Shown: positions 25,819-34,150 of the stretch, piece after piece
How positions within the stretch are numbered: the first letter of the stretch is position 1
How the letters are laid out: each line of letters starts with the position of its first letter
Assembly: GCA_900545335.1 (NCBI GenBank)
Contig: UQYP01000001.1
Location: forward strand, 248,001-312,000
Length of the DNA: 64,000 nucleotides
Direction: 5' to 3'
Origin: an uncultured Sutterella sp.
GTDB taxonomy: Bacteria > Pseudomonadota > Gammaproteobacteria > Burkholderiales > Burkholderiaceae_F
Translations under genes and position numbers: made by a program
The notes under the pieces: model-generated
Told to the model about the DNA's origin: nothing
Databases searched by the model: none
What the model saw: only the letters and a program-made list of their open reading frames with translations

Positions 25819-27195
25819 CTACTTCGTTTCTCTTCTTAAGTCAGCAAAGCGCAGAAGCACTTTTTCAACTTGATCTGCATTGATTAAGTTGGCGGGATTT
25901 AAAATTTCGTCCAAAGCATCATCGGGCAAAACTTTGAGTTCTTTTGCAGCTTGCAGACAGGTCAGATTTTGTTTTTTAGCCAGATCCTGAACCTTCAAAC
26001 GATCTTCTTTCGTGCAGAAATAATCCAGCGCATGCGCCAAAGCCAAAGAACTTTGAGCTTGTTTGAGAGCCCGATCGGGGAAGGCGGTGATACCCTGAAT
26101 CACTTTGGTGCCGAAAATTTTCAGCGTTCTGGCCAATAAATCACTTGAGTCCATCAACGTTTTAACGGGCAAGGTTGAAGAGGGGGCTGCGCCCAACCAA
26201 CCGGAGTGAACACCCAGAGTTGAAGCCCAGTGATTGGACAAAATGTTGTCAGAAACGAGCATTGCCAGCTCTGCAACCGTCGGATTGATTTTCCCGGGCA
26301 TGATGGAAGAGCCGGGAGCAACGGCAGGAAACGCAATTTCACGAATGCCGCCTCTGGGACCGGAACATAAAAGTCCCAGGTCATGCGCAGTTTTCCAAAG
26401 CACTAAGGCAATCGATTGGATGTGGGCGTGAGTCAAAACAAGTTTTTGAGCGCCGTCTAATCCAACTAAAGCATTGGCAGGCGCTTGCAGTTCGAAACCG
26501 GCCAATTGAGAGAGTGCAGCGTTGGCAGCCTTTTGAAAAGCACGAGTACTGCCCAATCCCGTCCCGGCTTCACCAAGGCCAAGTGCGGATTCATTCCAAG
26601 TGAGCTGGTTTTGTTTAAGGCTTTCTAACGACTCCCGAAGTGTGACGCTATAAGCTTTAAATTCATCGCCTAAGCTCACAGGCAAGCCATCACGAAGGTT
26701 GGAGCGAGAGGTTTTGACGACATCTTTAAATTCATTGGCTTTCGTATCCATCAAATCCGCAAACCAATGACCGGCTTGCAGAAGCGGTGTAATACATTCC
26801 CGAACAACAAGGGTTTTAATCGTAGCCGTAACATCCGCATCGGCCTGATTGATTAAGAGGTCATCGCGAGTCACGGTGAGCGTATCGGTACTGGCAGCGC
26901 GAGCCAAATAGTCTGAAATCGCCAAATTAAGCGGTGCCCCCATGCTTCTGTAGATGTTGATGGGGATATCGACTTTTGAAAGATCTTCCAAAGCGAGCCT
27001 GCAGGCCTTTTCAATCGCATCGGCCTTATCCGGGCAAAGGGCTCCCGTTTCCTTATTGGCTAGCGTTACGGCAAGCTTAACAAGTAAGGCGGCTTTAATT
27101 AAATACGGATAATGATTGAGAGTACGGTTCCCGGCTTTCAGCATTTTATGAAGCTTCTCAATCAGCATCAAATCATTTGTTTCTTTTTCAGTCAT
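25819..27195 (-). CDS. Aspartase/fumarase-like protein keeping only C3 (pair I, beta)
   Basis: 458-residue class II fumarase/aspartase homologue. The C3 catalytic loop is perfect: APGSSIMPGKINP (293-305), including the base Ser, Lys and Asn. The other regions are not: where HPN.HVN..QSSND is expected there is LLINQADADVTAT (113-125), the GT.xNMN..EV segment reads MGAPLNLAISDY (85-96), and GRTHLQDA.P reads SRSNLRDGLP (163-172). Alone it should not form a complete site. It starts 23 bases after the alpha partner (27219-28676), which has exactly the opposite defects, so I infer a heteromeric lyase. Substrate unknown; aspartate or fumarate chemistry is the family norm. Confidence 0.85.
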   Translation of the reverse strand: MTEKETNDLMLIEKLHKMLKAGNRTLNHYPYLIKAALLVKLAVTLANKETGALCPDKADAIEKACRLALEDLSKVDIPINIYRSMGAPLNLAISDYLARAASTDTLTVTRDDLLINQADADVTATIKTLVVRECITPLLQAGHWFADLMDTKANEFKDVVKTSRSNLRDGLPVSLGDEFKAYSVTLRESLESLKQNQLTWNESALGLGEAGTGLGSTRAFQKAANAALSQLAGFELQAPANALVGLDGAQKLVLTHAHIQSIALVLWKTAHDLGLLCSGPRGGIREIAFPAVAPGSSIMPGKINPTVAELAMLVSDNILSNHWASTLGVHSGWLGAAPSSTLPVKTLMDSSDLLARTLKIFGTKVIQGITAFPDRALKQAQSSLALAHALDYFCTKEDRLKVQDLAKKQNLTCLQAAKELKVLPDDALDEILNPANLINADQVEKVLLRFADLRRETK

Positions 27196-27218
27196 GACAA
27201 ATTACTCCCAACCTTTGA

Positions 27219-28676
27219 CTAAGAAATCTTGCGCAGTTTTCCATACTTATGGAACATCGCAACCATCTCACGGCAATCGGTGAGTTTTTTGACATTAAAG
27301 AGATCCTCTGCAACTTCCGGTGGCAGTAAATGTTCTTTAAGTGCGGCCTCTTTACAGGAGATATTTTCCGCGATGGCGAGTTTGGCAATTTTCACCCCTG
27401 TGGGATAGCCGTATAACGAGCTCACCATAGTTGACAGAGAAGTAGAGAGCTCGGCATTGGTCTTGCAGCGCTCGATATTGACTTCAATACCTTCCATGCA
27501 TTTGGTAGCGAAAATATCTACAACATCTTCGACCATGGTTAAAGCATCAAGAACACAGATGATGCCGCCCGAATTGATGGAGCCGTGGTCAAGCTGTCCT
27601 TCGTTGGCAGCAAACATAGCCATTTGTTCGGTGGCGATCACCTGCTGCATTGTTTCAATGACTAACTCGGGAACATAGGTGCAGCTTGTCCCCAAATAGT
27701 TCTGAAGTTCATCATCCAACTCAGGCAGATGCAGCTCGCAAAGACCGGTTCTGGGGCCGGAAGAGTAAAGCAGCAGGTCATTGGCAATGCGGCCCATGGC
27801 CGTTGCAACGGCTGAGAGCCGTTCCATCAAAATGAGCTGATGGTCGGTGTTTCGCATACTGTCAAAAACAGCACTGTCAGGAATGACTTCGTCGCCCGGC
27901 ATTTGAGCTAAATGCATCTCAAAGCCGATGATTTTGGAGAGGTTCTCATAGATATGCTCGGCGTAGCCCGGTAACTGTCCCATCCCGGTCCCTAAGACCG
28001 TAGCACCTAAAACGCCCTCTTCAAAAGTCTGACGGTAATGCTCAAGCGTGATTCTGTTGCGGCGCAGTTGGCTTTGCCAGCCGCCAAAGACCTGACCGTA
28101 GGTCATCGGAACAGCGTCTTGCAAACCGGTTCTGCCTAAACGAATGACGCTTTCAAACTCGAGTGCTTTTTTAGCTACCGCTTTTTCCAAACGCTTTAAT
28201 GCGTCACAGACCCGTTTAACGCGGCGATGCAGGACAATAGCTTCGACGGTCGGGAAAACGTCGTTGGAAGACTGGCACATATTGACGTGAGAGTTGGGGT
28301 GGACTTGATCGTAGCCCTTGTGTCCCGTCAATATTTCATTGGCGCGGTTAGCTAAAACTTCATTGACATTCATGTTGACGCCCGTGCCCTGACTGCGCCA
28401 AATGTTGACGGGGAACTGCCCGTCAAAACGTCCGGCAATCATCTCATCACAAGCCTGTTGAATGGCTTCGGATTTTTTGGGATCAAGCGCTCCGATTTGA
28501 GCGTTTGTGATAGCACAGGCTTTTTTGACTTCGGCTACCGCATGCATGACTTCCGGATAGTCGTTATAAGTGCGATCTGACACAAGATAGTTTTGAGAGA
28601 CGCGGGTTGTTTGAATCCCGTAATAGGCCTCATCAGGAACTGCCATTTCGCCCAGTGAATCTTTTTCAATTCTCAT
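27219..28676 (-). CDS. Aspartase-like protein lacking the C3 loop (pair I, alpha)
   Basis: 485-residue aspartate ammonia-lyase homologue beginning MRIEKDSLGEMAVPDEAYYG as AspA does. C1 is intact: GTGVNMNVNEVLANRANE (97-114), HPNSHVNM and QSSND (126-139). C2 is present as GRTGLQDAVP (181-190; E. coli AspA has Gln at the fourth place, others His). The C3 signature GSSxMPxKxNP is gone: residues 319-339 read ELDDELQNYLGTSC then TYVPELV, so the catalytic Ser and the Lys are missing. It is unlikely to be an active homotetramer. Operonic with the C3-bearing beta gene downstream. Confidence 0.87.
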   Translation of the reverse strand: MRIEKDSLGEMAVPDEAYYGIQTTRVSQNYLVSDRTYNDYPEVMHAVAEVKKACAITNAQIGALDPKKSEAIQQACDEMIAGRFDGQFPVNIWRSQGTGVNMNVNEVLANRANEILTGHKGYDQVHPNSHVNMCQSSNDVFPTVEAIVLHRRVKRVCDALKRLEKAVAKKALEFESVIRLGRTGLQDAVPMTYGQVFGGWQSQLRRNRITLEHYRQTFEEGVLGATVLGTGMGQLPGYAEHIYENLSKIIGFEMHLAQMPGDEVIPDSAVFDSMRNTDHQLILMERLSAVATAMGRIANDLLLYSSGPRTGLCELHLPELDDELQNYLGTSCTYVPELVIETMQQVIATEQMAMFAANEGQLDHGSINSGGIICVLDALTMVEDVVDIFATKCMEGIEVNIERCKTNAELSTSLSTMVSSLYGYPTGVKIAKLAIAENISCKEAALKEHLLPPEVAEDLFNVKKLTDCREMVAMFHKYGKLRKIS

Positions 28677-28823
28677 GCTTTCTGCTCCTTGGTCAGTAGA
28701 TAAGCTTTAAAAACTAACAATGCGTTGGTTATAAACACCTGTTTGTCATTTTCCGATCAACTGTTGTCTTGAGCAACGACTTGCCAGTTTTTGCAAGACT
28801 ATGTTTCATAATTTGGGATTTGT

Positions 28824-28857
28824 GCTTGCAGTCCTGACTTTGCACTGGACTGCAAGC
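28824..28857 (-). other. Hairpin downstream of the broken DcuA gene
   Basis: Perfect 11-bp inverted repeat gcttgcagtcc / ggactgcaagc with a 12-base loop. It lies after the stop of the transporter pseudogene and before alpha-I. No T-run, so terminator function is uncertain. Confidence 0.45.
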
Positions 28858-28870
28858 GTTGTCATTTTGG

Positions 28871-30172
28871 TTAAATCACAAACTGTCCGATCGAGAGTCC
28901 GACGGTAACTGCCACGATTGTGCAGATTAAGCCGGGACGCATGAAAGAATGGTTCAACACAAATTTGCCGATCTTCGTTGTTCCGGATAGGTTAAAAGCG
29001 ATCGTTGCAACCAAAGCACCGGAGGTCGGAATGAAGAACAAACCGTTGACAGCCGGGTACATGCCGATTAAAGAGGCCGGTCCAAGACCTAAAGCTAAAC
29101 CGAGAGGCATCACGGCACGGACCGTTGCCGCTTGAGAGTGCAGCACAACAGCCAGGAAAAAGAGGATGACAGCAAAGATCCAGGGATAAGCAGCAATAAT
29201 GTCTTTAGAGCTGGCTAACCACTCTGTTTTGTGTGCTGAAATGAAGCTGTCGCCCAACCAAGCCAAACCGAAAACGGCGATCAAAGCGGTAATACCGGCA
29301 CGCATAATCGGAGAGGTCATGGCGTCGGATAACTTCGGGCGGGTGACCACAAGAATGACGGCAGCAACCGTGAGCATGGCAATTTGCAGGAACATCGCCA
29401 TACTGAGGGGTTTGGCGGCTCCAGCCGGAGTTCTTAATTCAGGCACAAAACCGGAAACCACGACAAAGACCACACCTAAAACGAAAATGAGGGCACTGAT
29501 TGCAGCGCTCTTAGGCAGCTTTTTCTGTTCTACTTTGGCCGGAGGCGGAATGAGACCGTCTTGAAGTCTAGCCTGAAATTCGGGGTCTTTAGCCAGATCT
29601 TTACCCGCAAACATTTGGAAGCAAGAAGCTATGAAAACACCGCATAAAGAGGCAGGAACGGAAATCGCAAGAATGTGTCCCAAAGTCAGGTCATAGTTGG
29701 CAGCAACTAAAAGACCTAATAAAGCAGCCGTAGCAGCTGAAACGGGGGAAGCCGTAACAGCTTGCTGAGCAGCCAAGGCAGAAATTGCCATTGGGCGTTC
29801 AGGACGGATTCCCGTTGCGTAAGACCCGGCATCAATGGATAGCAGATATGTGCCGTGCCGGCGAGAAAAGAGAAGAACCAGACGGTCAGCGGTGCGACCA
29901 GTGTCACCCGCTTAGGATTGGAACGAATGATTTTTTCTGCTACCGAGACCATGTAATCGACACCACCTGCGGCATACATAACCGAGGCTGCTGTGACCAC
30001 AGCTGTGATGATTAACATCACATCAATAGGGGCCGAAGTCGGTTTGATACCGAAAAAGAACGTTAAGATCAAAAGGCCTACGCCGCCCCAAATACCTAAA
30101 CCGATCCCTTTGTAGCGGGCACCCAAAAAAAATACACGCTACAACAACGATGATTTCTAATGTTGTTGACAT
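28871..30172 (-). pseudogene. Broken DcuA/DcuB-type C4-dicarboxylate transporter
   Basis: Relative of the intact transporter at 32824, disrupted twice. Translation from the expected start (30172, after CGGAG) gives MSTTLEIIVVVACIF, but an 8-base T tract on the coding strand (30125-30132) is one base too long, after which GARYKGIGLGIWGG continues in another frame. A second break at 29822-29826 replaces the about 18 bases coding VIYEVA with 5 bases, after which YATGIRPERPMAISA resumes. The remainder reads through to the C-terminus with good conservation (LHSQAATVRAVMPLGLALG). It heads the pair I lyase genes, for which it was probably the transporter. Sequencing error could explain the homopolymer but hardly the 13-base deletion. 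Confidence 0.85.
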
Positions 30173-30365
30173 AAGTGCTCCGAAAAAGAAAAGAACGTTT
30201 TATGAGAGAAAACGAAATTTTCGAGACCAAGCGCTCGGAGCTCTTAAAAAATATTTTCAAATGAGATGAAATGAGTCACAATGATTCTGCGTTTTTTGCA
30301 AAAACATATTGCGTTAGGTAAAGCGCTATAGTCTTATAACTAAAAGCGTAATAAATTACTTTTTT

Positions 30366-31354
30366 ATGATTGACGCCAATTCCCTGTTCCTCTCGGATGC
30401 TTTTAAGACATTTAAGCTTTTTGTGGAAACAAAAAGTACGGCGCAGACTGCGCAAATCCTTCATCTTTCTGTTTCTGCCGTGACGCGTCAATTATCAAAT
30501 TTTGAAAAAGCCCTTTCTGTCGAAATATTGGATCGAAGTGTTAAGCCGATGCGGCCGACACCGGAGGCGGTTCAATTCATTGACAGGGTGAGCAAGCAAA
30601 TGCTGCCGTTGAATACCTTAATTGAGGACATGATTGAAAGAAATGGCCGGCAGATGTCCTTGCGAATCGGTTTTCTTGAATCATTATCGATTCATGTTGC
30701 TCCGGAAGTGATTGCTAATCTAAAGCGCGATTTCAGCTCCGTTTTGTGCTTGACCGGAACAAGTGACAGGTTGATAGAGAAATTGCAGCAAGGTCGTTTG
30801 GATTTTGCAGTCGTCTCTAATCCCTATTCTTCTCTTGATAATCTTCGAAGACATTTTATTTTCAGCGAACCTAATATCGTACTGCTGCTGAAAAACGTAT
30901 TAAGTAAAAGAAATACTATCACTTGGAATGATCTGCAATTCTGTGGGATTCCTTATATTCATTACTATCAGGAAAGTTCCGGCAAATTAGCTACAAATTT
31001 TTTATCCTCGACGGAATCGAGCCTCCGGAACAAATTGAAGTGGATACAACCGGTCCTATTATGGGATTAATAGAGCGATCAATGGGCTGGACGATAACGA
31101 GGACGTCTTCTCTGATGCCGCATCAGGAGCTTCTGGATTGGGTGAGGGCGATCCTCGCTCCGGACCCCGTGATGCAAAGAGAGGTTTATTTATTTGCTTC
31201 CAATAGGGTGCCTTTGTTTTTGTACGAGCGTGTTATTGAAGAGGTTCTGAAAGCCTGCCAAGGGGCTTTGTTGCCCAATATGCTCAAAATAGCCCCCTGG
31301 ATTGAAGGAAAAGTTCGGTTGGGTGACAAAAATCGCCCTAGAAGACCCGTTTAA
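30366..31354 (+). pseudogene. Frameshifted LysR-type regulator (paralog C)
   Basis: Third member of the long LysR group, divergent from the broken transporter. The first part (30366-about 31000) has the helix-turn-helix (TAQILHLSVSAVTRQLSNFE) and DFAVVSNPYSSLDNLRRHF. At a T tract (30998-31003, six T) one T seems missing: adding it restores FFILDGIEPPEQIEVDTTG and the rest to 31354, including LLPNMLKIAPWIEGKV. Without correction the product is a 234-residue truncated protein. Real decay, phase variation in the tract, or a sequencing error are all possible. Confidence 0.75.
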
Positions 31355-31356
31355 AG

Positions 31357-32601
31357 TTAGTGCATAGAATCCTTTAGATATTCAAATGCGCTGAGCGCAT
31401 GAATCTTGAAACATTGCTCCAATTCAGAAAATTCAACATATTCATCCGGCGCTCCCATGTTTGCGCCTTCAACACCGCAGCTGAAAGTATCAATTCCGTA
31501 TCGTCTGGTGTGTTTGCCGTCGGTGCCTCCGACTCGAATGGTCGCAGCGCAAGGTGCGCCGAAGACTTTCTGTGCGTTGGACTTCAGGATACTGAGTAGT
31601 TCATGATCGGGATTGGAGAAAAGAGACTCGCAACGCATGAGTTCGGTAAACGAAATGTCTTTTCTGTCCGAACACAATTCTTTTAAAGTTTTTTCAATGT
31701 CATCGGGACTGATTCCGATCGGTAAGCGAGAGTCGATAATGACCTCGGCATAACCCGGGACCAGATTGGGAGCGGTCCCGGCGTGAAAGACTCCGATGTT
31801 GCTCGTGACATTGAGAAGCGTTTGAGTTTCGCCAATGCCCGCAACCGATTCAGAAATCGGACCGGCTTTTTTAATGAGATCGATGATTTCCGAGGGACAT
31901 TGAGAGGGTAATTTTTTGATTCTTTCCCTGTAGTCAACGATGGCATCAATTAATAATTCAATGGCATTTTTCGTTTTATGGAAATGTGCACCGTGTCCCG
32001 GGATGCCTTTAGCACTCATTTTGAAGCGATACCGTCCTTTTTCTCCGAAACGAATTGAGCGCGAACTGCCCACGTCAGCGATCAGACAGGCATCTACATT
32101 TCTGAGTTCCGGCATGGTTTCCAAAAGGTATTGAGTGCCGTGTTTGCCGCCGGCTTCTTCTCCTCCCACCAGCATCAAAGTCACTTCGCCACACCATAAA
32201 GAGGGATTGCGGGCCAAAAGACAGAATGTTTCAATGAGACTTGCGCCGCCGGCTTTCATGTCGCTTACGCCGACACCGTATAGCTTCCCGTCTTCTATTT
32301 CTCCTCCGAAAGGATCATGCTTCCACAGTTCAGGCTGTACGACTTCAAACGTATCCAAATGGCCGTTTAAAAGAAGGTGCTTGCCCGGACGATGACCTTT
32401 GGCATGAGCGACGATATTGTCAATGGGGCTGATTTCTTCGACGGTTTGCAACTTAATGCCTGGGATTTTAGATAGAAGCTCTTTTGTATAACGGACGATA
32501 TCCCGGGTATCTGAAGGCGGAGTGACGGAGTTGATTTTGGCCAAGTTAATAAGTGTGTTACGCAAGTCAGGCAGGACTTGATCAATTTTTTCTGTAAGCA
32601 T
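31357..32601 (-). CDS. M20-family metallopeptidase (ArgE/DapE-like)
   Basis: 414-residue di-zinc hydrolase. Metal-site motifs: NGHLDTFEV, VSDMKAGGAS (bridging Asp) and GGEEAGGKHG (catalytic Glu then metal Glu); the dimerisation domain has GIPGHGAHFHKTKNA. ATG 32601 is preferred over the 26-residue longer form because GGAGGGAAAG sits directly before it. ArgE/DapE relatives remove acyl or succinyl groups from amino acids, which fits a neighbourhood that handles succinylated compounds, but the substrate cannot be read from sequence. Divergent from the intact DcuA gene. Confidence 0.88.
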   Translation of the reverse strand: MLTEKIDQVLPDLRNTLINLAKINSVTPPSDTRDIVRYTKELLSKIPGIKLQTVEEISPIDNIVAHAKGHRPGKHLLLNGHLDTFEVVQPELWKHDPFGGEIEDGKLYGVGVSDMKAGGASLIETFCLLARNPSLWCGEVTLMLVGGEEAGGKHGTQYLLETMPELRNVDACLIADVGSSRSIRFGEKGRYRFKMSAKGIPGHGAHFHKTKNAIELLIDAIVDYRERIKKLPSQCPSEIIDLIKKAGPISESVAGIGETQTLLNVTSNIGVFHAGTAPNLVPGYAEVIIDSRLPIGISPDDIEKTLKELCSDRKDISFTELMRCESLFSNPDHELLSILKSNAQKVFGAPCAATIRVGGTDGKHTRRYGIDTFSCGVEGANMGAPDEYVEFSELEQCFKIHALSAFEYLKDSMH

Positions 32602-32823
32602 CTTTCCCTCCGTACGGTCAGGCATCGAAGGAAAGTGTAGAGAAGATGCGGTGAATTTCTGCTGATTTTTCATCAAGTAAGGTTTAACCCCGACCTATTA
32701 TCTCAAAAATGCATAACTCTTTTATTCCTGGCGGCTAATGTTTGAGCTTATTGCTCTAAAGGGATTCAATGGAAACAGATCGCATGATCTAATTTGCTAT
32801 CTACTCTTCTTCGGAGATTACAA

Positions 32824-34137
32824 ATGAGCGTTATCTTACAAGCCATAGTGGTCTTTGGTGTGATCGCTATCGGTGCCCGCTATGCCGGTATCGGCCTCGG
32901 TATTTGGGGCGGTATCGGTTTGTTCCTTTTGGTCACGGTATTTGGCCTGACTCCGACCTCTGCTCCTACTGACGTGCTTTTGATCATGATTGCAGTGGCT
33001 ACGGCTGCATCAGTGATGGATGCTGCAGGCGGTGTTGATTACATGGTGCGTATTGCAGAAAAAATCATTCGCGCCAACCCTGACCGTATTGTGTATGTTG
33101 CCCCGTTGGTGACATGGTTCTTTGCATTCTTAGCCGGTACGGCCAACATTGCCCAATCCCTGATGCCTGTGATTTATGAAGTGGCTCACGGTGTGGGTAT
33201 TCGTCCGGAACGTGCTATGACGGCTTCCGGTGTAGCAGCCCAGCAAGCTCTTGTGGCCAGCCCTGTGGCAGCCTGTACAGCAGCTTTGATCGGTTTGTAC
33301 ACGCAAAACGGTTATGATTTCGGTTTGCAAACGATTTTGATGGTGACGATTCCTGCCACGTTGATCGCTGTGGTCGTGGTCTCCACCGTTATGCTCCGCT
33401 ACGGTAAAGACTTGAAAGACGATCCGGAATATCAAGCCCGCCTGAAGGCCGGTCTTGTCAAGGCTGTGGTGAGTTCTTCTGAACGTCCGCCGTTACCGAA
33501 GAAAGCCGGTTTGTCTGCCGCACTCTTCGTGCTTTGTGTGGCCGGCGTCGTGATCACGGGTATCTTCCCTGAAATGCGTACGACCAATAGCGGCAAAGTG
33601 ATCAACATGGGTGTGTTCCTTCAGATCGGTATGTTTGTGGCTGCCGGTTTGATCCTTGTGATCTGCCGTCCGAAGTTGGCTAACGCAATGTCGAGCTCCA
33701 TCATGCGTGCCGGTATCACGGCTGTGATCACCGTGTTCGGTCTGTCCTGGATGTCCGATACATTTATTTCTGCTCACAAGGCTGTGTGGGTTCAAGACAT
33801 CGGCGGTTTGCTCCAAACGATGCCGTGGCTCTTTGCCTTTGTGATTTTCTTCGGTTCGATGCTTTTGAACTCTCAGGCAGCAACGGTTCGTGCTGTGATG
33901 CCTTTGGGCTTTGCCCTCGGTATGCCGGCTCCGACCCTCTTAGGTTTGTACCCGGCCTGTAACGGTACGTCCTTCCTGCCGACCTCCGGTGTCGTGGTCT
34001 CTACGATCGCTTTCGACCAATCCGGTACCACGCACATCGGTAAGTATGTGATTAACCACTCGTTCTTAGTGCCCTGTGTTACGGCAACAACGACCGCAAC
34101 GGTTGCGGCCTATCTCTTAACCTTCGTGATGTTCTAA
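32824..34137 (+). CDS. DcuA/DcuB-type anaerobic C4-dicarboxylate transporter
   Basis: 437-residue inner-membrane antiporter related to DcuA, which exchanges aspartate or fumarate for succinate under anaerobiosis. About ten membrane helices; conserved stretches include GARYAGIGLGIWGG, DAAGGVDYMVRIAEKI, VYEVAHGVGIRPERAMT-like IYEVAHGVGIRPERA, and LNSQAATVRAVMPLGFALG. ATG 32824 follows CGGAG. Codon use is strongly biased (highly expressed). First gene of a run with an ASL-like lyase 13 bases downstream and the pair II lyases beyond, which suggests uptake of their substrate or export of succinate. Confidence 0.92.
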   Translation: MSVILQAIVVFGVIAIGARYAGIGLGIWGGIGLFLLVTVFGLTPTSAPTDVLLIMIAVATAASVMDAAGGVDYMVRIAEKIIRANPDRIVYVAPLVTWFFAFLAGTANIAQSLMPVIYEVAHGVGIRPERAMTASGVAAQQALVASPVAACTAALIGLYTQNGYDFGLQTILMVTIPATLIAVVVVSTVMLRYGKDLKDDPEYQARLKAGLVKAVVSSSERPPLPKKAGLSAALFVLCVAGVVITGIFPEMRTTNSGKVINMGVFLQIGMFVAAGLILVICRPKLANAMSSSIMRAGITAVITVFGLSWMSDTFISAHKAVWVQDIGGLLQTMPWLFAFVIFFGSMLLNSQAATVRAVMPLGFALGMPAPTLLGLYPACNGTSFLPTSGVVVSTIAFDQSGTTHIGKYVINHSFLVPCVTATTTATVAAYLLTFVMF

Positions 34138-34150
34138 GGAGAAAGATTAA

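Noticed and set aside
27219..28676. Calling this gene aspA (aspartate ammonia-lyase) outright
   Set aside because: The N-terminus and C1/C2 look like AspA, but the catalytic C3 loop is absent, so a simple aspartase call would be misleading.
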